Shown here: one piece after another, positions 44,782 through 52,814 of the stretch
How positions within the stretch are numbered: position 1 is the first letter of the stretch
Layout of the letters: the number at the start of each line of letters is the position of its first letter
Assembly: GCF_000297395.2 (NCBI RefSeq)
Contig: NZ_HF570108.1
Coordinates: 6,741,637-6,805,636, forward strand
Source of the DNA: Micromonospora lupini str. Lupac 08
GTDB taxonomy: Bacteria; Actinomycetota; Actinomycetes; Mycobacteriales; Micromonosporaceae
Direction of reading: 5' to 3'
Length of the DNA: 64,000 nt
The notes under the pieces: model-generated
The model's database searches: none
Seen by the model: the letters and a program-made list of their open reading frames with translations, nothing else
Told to the model about the DNA's origin: nothing
Position numbers and translations under genes: made by a program

Positions 44782-44808
44782 TTAGCACTCTCACCTGCCG
44801 AGTGCAAG
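44782..44808 (-). promoter_or_regulatory. CIRCE operator 2 (HrcA site)
   Basis: TTAGCACTC-N9-GAGTGCAAG: left half exact, right half with two mismatches. It lies 8 bp from the first operator, giving a tandem pair before solo groEL. Confidence 0.82.
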
Positions 44809-44822
44809 CACGATGGGCCCGC

Positions 44823-46175
44823 TCAGCCGAGTTCCGCGGCCAGTGTGGCCCCGTTCACCGGCGCCTCATGGGCGCGTTGCTCGGCGTACGTGATCAGCAG
44901 ACCGACCAACTGGGCGAGATGGGCCGGCAGTGCCAGCAGCGCCGTGACAGCGATCACGGCCACCGCCCCGACGGCGGCGCCCGGGGAGGCGAACGGGTCC
45001 GCACCGAACGCGGCGGTGCCCGCCGACTCGATGACGCCGGGAACCGCGGTGCCGACGATCACCGCTGCGCCCACCACTGCCACCCGACCGAGCATCAGCC
45101 CGAGGCGGGCGTGGAACATCCCGAACGACCGGCCGATCGGGTTCTGCCGCTCGAAGAGGTAGACCGGGCCGGCCAGGCTCAACGCGAACGCCAGATAGAT
45201 GCCCGGCAGGACGCAGCAGCAGGAACCGATACCGATGAGGAGACTGATCAGCAGCGTCCAGCCCCACAGGCCGAGCGCCCGGCGTAGCCCGTACCGCAGC
45301 GCCGAATCGAGGTTGCCGGGCCGGCCGGTCGCCTGCTGGGTGATCACCCAACTGCCGGCGGCCCACCCCACCGCCTGCACCAGACCGATCAGCAGGCTGC
45401 TGCCGACCAACGCGCCGACGAGGGTTGCCAGGGTGACGGCGAAGTTGTCCGGCAGCCCGGCCGCCGGATCCATCTGGGCCTGCGCCTCCCAGGCGGGCGT
45501 CGGGTCCACGCCCAGCAGGACGATCGAGACCACCGCCGCCGGCAACACCTGCGTGAGCAGCATGATCGGCACCAATTGCCGCCAGCCCCGGCGCAGCGCG
45601 CCCCCGCACCGCTCGAACCAGGCCCCGATGCCGGCGCCGGGCGGAGTGACCAGGGCGTCGGTCGGATCGAACCCGTGACCCGGCGGGTACCAGCCGACCG
45701 GCGCCCCCGGATACCACTGCTGTCCACCGTAGGGGCCCGCCCCGGGCGGGTAGTCGCCGGCGGGCGGATAGCCCCACCCCTGCGGCGGCACACCGGGAGG
45801 CGGCCCAGCCGGCGGACTCCAGCCACCCTGCGCGGGATCCCAACCGGGAGGCGACCCAGCCGCCGGACCCCAGCCACCCGGCGCGGTGGGATCGGGCGTA
45901 CCCGCCGGGCCCGCCTGCCCCCAGCCCTGAGTCGGGCCGGGCGGCGGCCCGTGTCCGGGAGGCGTCCCGGGGCCGAATCCGGGCGGCGGCCCGGGGTCTG
46001 CGCCGGAGACGGGTGGCGTGCCCGGGGCCGCGCCCGAGACGGGTGGCGTGCCCGGGGCCGCGCCGGAGACGGGTGGCGTGCCCGGGGCCGCGCCGGAGAC
46101 GGGTGAGGTGGGGTCGGACGGGCCCGGTTCACCCGGCCCGGAGGGCGTGGTGGGCGGGGGCGACTGGTCGGTCAT
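44823..46175 (-). CDS. Proline-rich multi-pass membrane protein
   Basis: 450 residues: a Pro/Gly-rich cytoplasmic half (about 1-180, with tandem GAAPGTPPVS units and PPGWDPAQGGWSPP-type repeats), then about six membrane helices (from about 215). The C-terminal part resembles the membrane domain found in glycerophosphodiester-related and DUF-type actinobacterial proteins, with no catalytic motif. GAGGAGGG precedes the ATG. Function unknown. Confidence 0.82.
   Translation of the reverse strand: MTDQSPPPTTPSGPGEPGPSDPTSPVSGAAPGTPPVSGAAPGTPPVSGAAPGTPPVSGADPGPPPGFGPGTPPGHGPPPGPTQGWGQAGPAGTPDPTAPGGWGPAAGSPPGWDPAQGGWSPPAGPPPGVPPQGWGYPPAGDYPPGAGPYGGQQWYPGAPVGWYPPGHGFDPTDALVTPPGAGIGAWFERCGGALRRGWRQLVPIMLLTQVLPAAVVSIVLLGVDPTPAWEAQAQMDPAAGLPDNFAVTLATLVGALVGSSLLIGLVQAVGWAAGSWVITQQATGRPGNLDSALRYGLRRALGLWGWTLLISLLIGIGSCCCVLPGIYLAFALSLAGPVYLFERQNPIGRSFGMFHARLGLMLGRVAVVGAAVIVGTAVPGVIESAGTAAFGADPFASPGAAVGAVAVIAVTALLALPAHLAQLVGLLITYAEQRAHEAPVNGATLAAELG
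46001..46110. repeat. 30-nt tandem repeat inside the proline-rich gene
   Basis: About 3.7 copies of a 30-nt unit beginning CGCCGGAGACGGGTGGCGTG, almost identical, encoding a 10-residue repeat. Copy number is likely to vary between strains because the unit keeps the reading frame. Confidence 0.9.
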
Positions 46176-46294
46176 GAACCCTCCTCAGCATCGGCTGGAA
46201 CGGTTCACGATCTTCCCGGGCGGGCGTCCGCATCGCAGCACCGACCCGCCAGCCGATCGGGGGCAATCCGCGAGCGAGGAGGTCGGGAAATCGC

Positions 46295-46498
46295 TCAGGC
46301 GATGACGCGTACGTGCTCCGCCTGCGGGCCCTTCTGGCCCTGGGCGATCTCGAACTCCACGCGCTGACCGTCGTCCAGCGCCTTGTAGCCGTCCATCTCG
46401 ATCGCGGAGAAGTGGACGAACACGTCCTGACCGCCGTCGACGGCGATGAAGCCGTAGCCCTTTTCGGCGTTGAACCACTTCACGGTGCCCTGTGCCAC
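46295..46498 (-). CDS. CspA-family cold-shock protein
   Basis: 67 residues, one cold-shock domain with both RNA-binding motifs, KGYGFI and VFVHFS. It binds single-stranded RNA/DNA as an RNA chaperone. The GTG at 46498 gives the standard N-terminus MAQGTVKWFN and has GAGGGA 8 nt upstream; an ATG three codons earlier sits too near that site. Confidence 0.95.
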   Translation of the reverse strand: MAQGTVKWFNAEKGYGFIAVDGGQDVFVHFSAIEMDGYKALDDGQRVEFEIAQGQKGPQAEHVRVIA

Positions 46499-46823
46499 GG
46501 TGCACATCCCTCACTCTTGCGCGGCGTTGCCTGCCCGGGCGCGCGGCACGGCCGGACGCCCTCGACCACCGCGTCAGCGATCGATGACCGCCGCTGAAAG
46601 GGTGACCGAAATCGCACGCTACACGAGGAGTGACGGCGACGCACGACCCCAAATCGGGCATATTCCTGGACGGTCGGCCGGGGCCGGGACGGGGTCGGAA
46701 AGGGCTGCGGACGACCGTTGCGGAGGGGGACCAGAACGGCGGCAGGCAGGCCCGCCCGGCCACCAGGCGTCGGACCCTGGCACGCCCCGAGTCGGCTCAC
46801 GCGCCTGTGGTAGGCATGCGGGC
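46499..46823. other. Intergenic region upstream of the cold-shock gene
   Basis: No gene. On the minus strand TAGCGT (46616-46621) could be the csp -10 box, leaving a leader of about 110 nt, as is usual for cold-shock genes. On the plus strand TAGGCA (46811-46816) precedes the GNAT gene. Nothing else stands out. Confidence 0.4.
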
Positions 46824-47354
46824 ATGACCACCGACACGGGCTCACCGGTCCTGCGGCAGGCGCAGATCCACCGGGTTCGGCCGGAGGACGCCGCCCGGAT
46901 GCGGGCGCTGCGCCTGGAGATGCTCGCCGACGCGCCGTTGGCCTTCCTGGAGACCCTGGCGGACGCGGCGGCCCGACCGCACCGCGAGTACGCCGCCCGC
47001 ATCGCGTACACCTCGGCCGGCCCGAACAATGCGCAGTTCGTCGCGGACCCGGGCGGTCGGCTGGTCGGGCACGCCGGCGGCACTGTCGCTCCGGACGAGC
47101 CGGGGCTGACAGTCATCTACGCCGTGTACGTCACGCCGGCCTGGCGGGGCAGCGGGCTGCTCGGCGAGCTGATCGACGGGGTGGCCGCCTGGTCGCGGGC
47201 CTGCGGTCGGCCGGAGCTGCTGCTGGAGGTGGTGGTGGGCAACGACCGCGCCTACCGGGCCTACCAGCGGCTGGGCTTCACCGACACCGGCGTACGAGTG
47301 CCCCACCCCACGATCCCCGCCCTCAACGAACTACAAATGCGCCGAACCGCCTAG
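46824..47354 (+). CDS. GNAT N-acetyltransferase
   Basis: 176 residues, one GNAT domain: IYAVYVTPAWRGSGLLGELI (motif A) and NDRAYRAYQRLGFTDTG (motif B). The acetyl-CoA loop WRGSGLL is intact. Acceptor unknown. The ATG at 46824 follows TAGGCA by 7 nt, a weaker leaderless signal. Confidence 0.85.
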   Translation: MTTDTGSPVLRQAQIHRVRPEDAARMRALRLEMLADAPLAFLETLADAAARPHREYAARIAYTSAGPNNAQFVADPGGRLVGHAGGTVAPDEPGLTVIYAVYVTPAWRGSGLLGELIDGVAAWSRACGRPELLLEVVVGNDRAYRAYQRLGFTDTGVRVPHPTIPALNELQMRRTA

Positions 47355-47433
47355 AACAAGAGAACCCATCCCAAGGCAGAACCCCGGTACTGACGAAAAA
47401 AGACGGCAGCGACGCCACCGCCGTGCCCACAGA

Positions 47434-47509
47434 GGGTTTCCGGGGCAGCCCGACCCGCGCAGGGATCAAGCCTGACCGCCCGAAGCGGGTCGGGCTGCCC
47501 CGGAAACCC
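47434..47509. repeat. Long hairpin with 24-bp perfect arms
   Basis: Arms at 47434-47457 (starting GGGTTTCCGGGGCAGCCCGA) and 47486-47509 are perfectly complementary, with a 28-nt loop. It lies between two convergent genes (GNAT and paaN), so it may terminate both, but the arms are far longer than needed. Confidence 0.85.
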
Positions 47510-47522
47510 CCCACCGCAACCA

Positions 47523-49196
47523 CTACACGTGACGCCGAGACTGCACAATCCGGAACCGGTTCGCCACGTAAGCCCCGTCGGTGAGCGCCGAGTTGGCCGC
47601 CGCGTTCGCGCCGCTGCCGTGGAAGTCGGAGAACGCCGCCGACTGGTTGACGAAGACACCGCCGGTGAGGTTGCAGGACAGGTGCACCCCGACCTCGACC
47701 GCCACCGCCTCGGTGGCGTCCAGCACGGCCTCGTCGGTCGAGTAGACCCCGGCGGTGAGCGCGCCCTTCTCGCCGACCGTCCGGCGCAGCAGTTCCAGGC
47801 TGTGGGCGGTGGAGTCGGTGGCGATGGCGAAGGAGATCGGCCCGAACCACTCCCGGCCGTACGTCTCGGCGTCGTCCGCGCCCAGCTTGACGATCGTCGG
47901 GGTACGCACCACCGCGTCGGCGTACGCCGGGTGGGACACGGCCCGCGACTCCAGCACCGGCTCCCCCACCTTCGTGACCTCGGCCAGCCGTTCCAGCACC
48001 CCGTCGTTGACGATGGCGCCGGTCAGCTCCACGCCCCGGGCCGGGTCGGCGGTCAGCTTGCCGACGGCTGCGGCGATCCCGCCGGCCACCTCGTCGAAGC
48101 TCTTGTGCCCCTGGTCGGTCTCGATGCCGCCGGCCGGGATCAGGATGTTCTGCGAGGTGGTGCACATCTGCCCGCTGTAGAGGGTCAGCGTGAACCCGAG
48201 GTTGCGGCACATGCCGGCGAAGTCGTCGGTGGAGTCGATGACGACCGTGTTCAGGCCGGCCTTCTCGGTGTAGACCGAGGCCTGCCGGGCGTGCGTCTCC
48301 AGCCAGTCGCCGTACTCCGTGGAGCCGGTGAAGTCGACGATCTTGACGGACCGGTGCAGGGCCAGGTCGCTGGCGAGCTTCTCGCCGGGCGCCTCGGCCG
48401 CCAGCATGATCAGGTTCGGGTCGAAGCCGGCCTCGGCCAGCACCTCCCGGGCGTACTTCACGGTGATCGCCAGCGGCAGCACCGCGCGCGGGTGCGGCTT
48501 GACGATCACCGGGTTGCCGGTGACAAGCGAGGCGAACAGCCCCGGGTACGAGTTCCAGGTCGGGAAGGTGTTGCAGCCGATCACGAGCGCGACCCCACGC
48601 GGCACCACGTGGAAGGTCTTGGTCATCCGCAGCGGGTCGCCCTTGCCTGCGGCCTTCTCCCAGCCGGCCGTGCCCGGGTGCCGGGTCATCTCGGCGTACG
48701 CGTACGCCAGCGCCTCCAGCGCCCGGTCCAGCGCGTGCGCGCCGCCGGCCTGGAAGGCCATCACGAACGCCTGCCCGCTTGTGAACTGCACCGCGTTGGC
48801 CAGCTCGAAGATGTGCTTGTGCAGCCGGTCGAGGATCTCCAGGCAGACGCCCACCCGGGCCTGCGGGCCGGCGTCGCGCCAGGCCGGCAGCGCGGCGGAG
48901 GCGGCGGCGATCAGCTCGTCGGTGCCGGCGTGCGGGTAACGCACCGCCAGCTCGACCCCGAACGGGCTCGTCTCGGTGGCGATCCGCTCGCCGGTGCCCG
49001 GCTGGTCGAGGGGGAAGTCACCACCCAGGTACGCCTCGAAGGCGGCCTTGCCGTCGGCGGCGGCGGTCTCGCCGTACACGCGGGGGCTGGGGGATTCGGG
49101 GTACGCGGACCAGTAGCCCCGCTCCGTGATCGCGGTCAGCGCACGGTTGAGGGTGTCGGCGTGCCTGTCGTACAGGGGATGCGGGGTCTCCGTCAT
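47523..49196 (-). CDS. paaN: PaaN-type aldehyde dehydrogenase (phenylacetate degradation)
   Basis: 557 residues, the usual PaaN length. ALDH fold with NAD-site VIGCNTFPTWNSYPG, Glu/Cys active-site region ending LYSGQMCTTSQNILIP (catalytic Cys), and TGSTEYGDWL. In phenylacetate catabolism PaaN oxidises the ring-opened aldehyde. No other paa genes are in the window, so it may serve another aldehyde. The ATG at 49196 has CATGAT 7 nt upstream (near-consensus leaderless); an ATG five codons earlier is possible. Confidence 0.87.
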   Translation of the reverse strand: MTETPHPLYDRHADTLNRALTAITERGYWSAYPESPSPRVYGETAAADGKAAFEAYLGGDFPLDQPGTGERIATETSPFGVELAVRYPHAGTDELIAAASAALPAWRDAGPQARVGVCLEILDRLHKHIFELANAVQFTSGQAFVMAFQAGGAHALDRALEALAYAYAEMTRHPGTAGWEKAAGKGDPLRMTKTFHVVPRGVALVIGCNTFPTWNSYPGLFASLVTGNPVIVKPHPRAVLPLAITVKYAREVLAEAGFDPNLIMLAAEAPGEKLASDLALHRSVKIVDFTGSTEYGDWLETHARQASVYTEKAGLNTVVIDSTDDFAGMCRNLGFTLTLYSGQMCTTSQNILIPAGGIETDQGHKSFDEVAGGIAAAVGKLTADPARGVELTGAIVNDGVLERLAEVTKVGEPVLESRAVSHPAYADAVVRTPTIVKLGADDAETYGREWFGPISFAIATDSTAHSLELLRRTVGEKGALTAGVYSTDEAVLDATEAVAVEVGVHLSCNLTGGVFVNQSAAFSDFHGSGANAAANSALTDGAYVANRFRIVQSRRHV

Positions 49197-49346
49197 GCCC
49201 GCCATCATGCAACAGCCCGGTCCACGAGCAGTAGGGGCGGATGCCCGACAGCGACGCGTGCGGCACGCGGGCCCGAGCGGCAGGGCCCGGGATTGATCGT
49301 GACGCCGGCGGGTAACCGCCGTCCTCGGGCCAGGAGAGGACAACGG

Positions 49347-51563
49347 GTGAGGATCACGGAGATCCGGGTGCACGGGGTCGCCGACAAGGGCCCGGAGACG
49401 ATCCTCGACCGGCCGGTGGTGGCGCGGGTCGCGGGGGACGACGAGGCAGGCTTCTACCGACCCCGGCCGGGCTTCGGCGATCCGGAGGGTCCGGGCGGGC
49501 CGACGCTTGAGGCGTACCGCTGGAGCAGTTTGACCGGCGGCACCGCGACCCGGACCTTCTCGCTGGTCCTGCTGCTGCCGTTCATGCTCAGCAACATCGC
49601 GATCTGGATGTTGCCGGTGGCCGGTCGGCCCGGCGGCGTGGCTCGGGCGCTCTGCCGCCTGCTGGCCGCGTCGATGACCGCGATGTACGTGCTCTCCGCT
49701 GTCGGCGCCGCCCTGGACCTGATCGCCTGGCAGTGCGCGGCGTACCCGCGGTGTCTGGAGGGGCGTCGGGAGATCTCCTGGCTGGGCGGCGTGCCGCCGG
49801 GCCAGCGCCTCGCCCTGCTGGCCGTGCTGCCGATCATCGCGGTCGCCCTCATCTGGCGGGTCGGCGCCCGCACCTCGCAGCTACCCGAGGACGGCGTGCA
49901 CACGCCCGGGGTGGGCGCGGACCGACTCGACACCCCCGCCTTCTGGGACAACCGGGCGCTGCTGCGCCGGCTGCGCTCGGTGCACGTGGCCGTGGCGCTG
50001 GGCACGCTCGACGCCACGCTGCTTGTGGTCCTGGCACCGCACGACGCCGCCCCTCCCGGCTACCTGCTGCTGGTCGCCGACGTGCTGCTGCTCGTCGCCG
50101 CGCTTGTCGCGCTCTGCCGGTCGGCGATGGACGGGCACGGCGAGCAGGGCCTGATCACCGCGCGGAGGTTGCGGTGGACGGCTATCGCGCTCACGGCGCT
50201 GACCCTGGGCTACGCGCTGTGGCCCCGGCCGCCGTGGTCGGCAACCGGCACACTGCCCGGGTACGGCCTCCTGGTCTCCCTGCTCTTCGCCGCGCAGGTC
50301 GTCCTGCTCGCGGTGCTGGGACTGGTGAGCCTGGCACAGCGCCACCACCTGCCGCGCCCGCGTCCTCTGATCAGCGGGCTGGGCGCCCCGCTGATGGGTT
50401 CCATCGCGATCGGGCTGGCCGTGTCGTACTCGTCCGGGCTGACCTACACCCTCGCCGAATACCTGGACCGGGGCTCCAGCCCCACACCGGTCCGGCCACT
50501 GCCGCCCGGCGCGCCACCGCTCTCGCCTCCCGTCGCGTACCGCTGGGCCACGCTCGGCTTCTCCCTGGCGGTGCTGGTGGTGGTCCTGGTGGCGGTGCTG
50601 GGCGCTCAGATCGGGCGGGCACGGCAGCTCCGGACGGCCGAGGAGCTCGTCCGGCGGGACTTCCCCGAGGCGCCCCGGGTGCCGCCGGAGCGGGTGCGGG
50701 CCGTCCGGGACGCCGTCGTCCGCGCCGACCGGACGGACCGGCTCTGGCCGCTGCTGCCCTCGGCGTACGCGGTCCTGGCGGTACTCACGCTGGCGGCGGC
50801 GGGGTTGTCGGTGCGAGGGCAGGGACCGGGTGCGCTCGCGCTGCGGCTGGGCGGCCTGTCGCTGGCCCGCCCGGTGGTCTTCGTGACCGATCTGGGCGCC
50901 CTGCTGATCGGCCTGTTCGCCCTGTTCCTGGCCGGGGCGGGACTCGTCGCCTACCGGTCCGGCCCGATCCGACTGGTCGGGGTGCTCTGGGACCTCGCCA
51001 CCATCTGGCCACGCGCCGCCCATCCCCTCGCCCCGCCCTGCTACGCCGAACGGGCGGTTCCCGAGCTGACCCGCCGGATCGGGCAACTCACCGCCGACGG
51101 GGGCGGGGTGGTGCTCTCCGGCCAGAGCCACGGCAGCGTGCTGATCGCGGCGACGGTGCTGCAACTCCCCGACGACTCCCGCCGTCGGGTCGCCCTGCTC
51201 ACCTACGCCGCGCCGCTGGGCAACAGGTACACCCGGTACTTCCCCGCGTACGTCAACGACGACGTGCTGCGCGAAATGGGTGACCGCCTGTCCTGGCGGT
51301 GGGTCAACCTGTGGCGGTACACCGACCCGATCGGCGGGCGGATCTTCCCGCCTGGCGAGGCGGAAGCGCCCGACGATCCGGCGAGCCGTGTCGACCACTG
51401 GGTACGCGACCCGAAGACCCTGCTGGTGCCGCCGACCGACACCGTGCCGCCCCCGGTGGAGGGACACCGGTTCATCCCCGACGAGGACTTCCACGCCGCG
51501 GTTCGCGAGCTGGCCCGGCGGCTGGAGGAGCCGGAGGCCCCACCTCCCGTCGTCAGAGTGTGA
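49347..51563 (+). CDS. Polytopic membrane protein with alpha/beta-hydrolase-like C-terminus
   Basis: 738 residues. The N-terminus (ITEIRVHGVADKGPETIL, then FYRPRPGFGDPEGPGGPTLE) is followed by about eight to ten membrane helices, and a soluble tail has the nucleophile-elbow pattern GGVVLSGQSHGSVLIAA (GxSxG), with later Asp/His in NLWRYTDPIGGR and VDHWVRD. It looks like a membrane-embedded esterase or lipase of unknown substrate. AGGAGAGGA precedes the GTG start at 49347. It overlaps the converging GNAT gene by 11 nt. Confidence 0.78.
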   Translation: MRITEIRVHGVADKGPETILDRPVVARVAGDDEAGFYRPRPGFGDPEGPGGPTLEAYRWSSLTGGTATRTFSLVLLLPFMLSNIAIWMLPVAGRPGGVARALCRLLAASMTAMYVLSAVGAALDLIAWQCAAYPRCLEGRREISWLGGVPPGQRLALLAVLPIIAVALIWRVGARTSQLPEDGVHTPGVGADRLDTPAFWDNRALLRRLRSVHVAVALGTLDATLLVVLAPHDAAPPGYLLLVADVLLLVAALVALCRSAMDGHGEQGLITARRLRWTAIALTALTLGYALWPRPPWSATGTLPGYGLLVSLLFAAQVVLLAVLGLVSLAQRHHLPRPRPLISGLGAPLMGSIAIGLAVSYSSGLTYTLAEYLDRGSSPTPVRPLPPGAPPLSPPVAYRWATLGFSLAVLVVVLVAVLGAQIGRARQLRTAEELVRRDFPEAPRVPPERVRAVRDAVVRADRTDRLWPLLPSAYAVLAVLTLAAAGLSVRGQGPGALALRLGGLSLARPVVFVTDLGALLIGLFALFLAGAGLVAYRSGPIRLVGVLWDLATIWPRAAHPLAPPCYAERAVPELTRRIGQLTADGGGVVLSGQSHGSVLIAATVLQLPDDSRRRVALLTYAAPLGNRYTRYFPAYVNDDVLREMGDRLSWRWVNLWRYTDPIGGRIFPPGEAEAPDDPASRVDHWVRDPKTLLVPPTDTVPPPVEGHRFIPDEDFHAAVRELARRLEEPEAPPPVVRV

Positions 51564-52572
51564 GCTGCCAGTTGTTCCAGGCGTCCACCGGGCGGAACCC
51601 GAGCTGCTCGTTGATCGCCACCATGTAGCTGTTGCTGGCCGCGTTCCACGTGTCGATCACTCGTACCGCCGGCTCGTGGGTGAGCAGGTGGTGCAGGTTC
51701 TCCGCCTTGGCGATCAGGCCGAGGCGGTGCCCACGGTGGGCCGGGTCGACGATGGTGATCTGCTGGAAGGCGTGCCAGTCGGCGGAGGCGCCCACGTCCA
51801 GCAGGGTCCAGGCGACCAACCGACCGGACGCCTCGTGCCGCATCCCGAGGTGGTAGCGCCGCCGACCCTTGGCGTCCAACGCGCGCTCGTTGCCCCGGAT
51901 GCGCTCGGCGTCCACCTGCTCCGGCTCCCACTGCACGTCACCCATGGGCGCGTCCATGAGCAGCCGGCCGTCCAGGTAGGCGACGTCCGCCACGTACTCC
52001 TGAGGGGTGGCGCCCTGCCAGCAGACCGACCGGTAACCCTCGGCGCGCGGCGCGGCCTCGGCGAGCGCCGCCCGCAGCGCGATCCGGTCGATGTCGGCGA
52101 TCTCCAGCCGGCGGCGCACCTCGGCCAGGGCGGGCTGGGCGCCGATCGACGCGGCGAACGCTCCACCCGCCGCCGATCGGGCCGGCCCGCCGGGCAGCGC
52201 GGAGACGGCCATCGCGACCACCCGCTTGCGGCCGTGCTCACGCAGCAGGCGCACCCCGTACTCGTGCAGTGCCCGGCCGACGCCCCGCCGCCGCAGCTCG
52301 GGATGCACCGTCAGCTCGGCGGTGGCGTTGTCGGTGTTGTCGAGCTGCGGCAGGTCGAGCTGGAGGTAGCCGGCCGGCGCCCCGTCCAGCCGCGCCAGCG
52401 CCCAGAGCGATCGGGTGCCGGGCGCCGGCGTGTGGAACTGCGCGTCGAAGCGACGCCGGCAGAAGGGCGGGAGGTCCGGAAGGTCGACCTCGCTGGCCGC
52501 CACCCCGACCCGGTACGCCTCGTCGACAGCGACCCGGTCGGCGCCGTCGAAGGACGTGATCGTGATGCTCAT
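51553..52572 (-). CDS. Tandem GNAT N-acetyltransferase
   Basis: 339 residues with two GNAT domains (acetyl-CoA loop ELRRRGVGRAL in the first; DPAHRGHRLGLIAK with VIDTWNAASNSYM in the second). This type is common in actinomycetes; acceptor unknown. ATG 52572 has CAGGCT 6 nt upstream (near-consensus leaderless). Starts further upstream would run through the structured RNA and its terminator and are rejected. Confidence 0.85.
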   Translation of the reverse strand: MSITITSFDGADRVAVDEAYRVGVAASEVDLPDLPPFCRRRFDAQFHTPAPGTRSLWALARLDGAPAGYLQLDLPQLDNTDNATAELTVHPELRRRGVGRALHEYGVRLLREHGRKRVVAMAVSALPGGPARSAAGGAFAASIGAQPALAEVRRRLEIADIDRIALRAALAEAAPRAEGYRSVCWQGATPQEYVADVAYLDGRLLMDAPMGDVQWEPEQVDAERIRGNERALDAKGRRRYHLGMRHEASGRLVAWTLLDVGASADWHAFQQITIVDPAHRGHRLGLIAKAENLHHLLTHEPAVRVIDTWNAASNSYMVAINEQLGFRPVDAWNNWQLTL

Positions 52573-52597
52573 GCCGGGAGCCTGACAGCCGGAAAAG

Positions 52598-52632
52598 CGA
52601 TGGGGCCAGCGAATTAATCGCTGGCCCCATCG
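52598..52632 (-). terminator. Rho-independent terminator (minus strand)
   Basis: Perfect 15-bp stem (CGATGGGGCCAGCGA / TCGCTGGCCCCATCG) with a 5-nt loop, followed on the minus strand by CTTTTCC. It terminates either thrC or the small structured RNA just downstream of it. Confidence 0.85.
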
Positions 52633-52640
52633 AACGTGGT

Positions 52641-52716
52641 CGGGAGGGACACTCGCACAACGCCTCCGGCGTTGGGTCGCAAGAACTTCAAAAGTCTCCG
52701 GCGAAATGCCCTCCCG
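52641..52716 (-). ncRNA. Candidate structured RNA between thrC and the GNAT gene
   Basis: An 8-bp helix (CGGGAGGG 52641-52648 with CCCTCCCG 52709-52716) closes a 60-nt segment holding two further stems (ACGCC/GGCGT at 52660-52672; an AGACTT/AAGT-type stem near 52685-52697). It is AT-richer than nearby genes and is followed on the minus strand by a true terminator. The one frame through it uses codons (ATT, TTT, GTT, CTT) unlike genes here, so RNA is preferred to protein. No known family was recognised. Confidence 0.4.
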
Positions 52717-52814
52717 CACGGAGCATCTTGCGCCGTCCGGTTCCTGCCGTCAAGTCCAGACCGGCGGGTTTTCCACACTCACAGCGAAAACCCAGTTACC
52801 GGCCGGCCCGAGGG

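Noticed and set aside
46001..46110. CRISPR-like regular repeats
   Set aside because: Contiguous 30-nt tandem repeats without spacers, in frame inside a coding region.
47529..49346. Upstream extension of the membrane hydrolase frame
   Set aside because: Antisense to paaN and low complexity; the ribosome site and conserved N-terminus place the start at 49347.
52573..52719. 49-codon N-terminal extension of the GNAT gene at 51553-52572
   Set aside because: It would run through a terminator with a U-run, and its codon use is unlike local genes.
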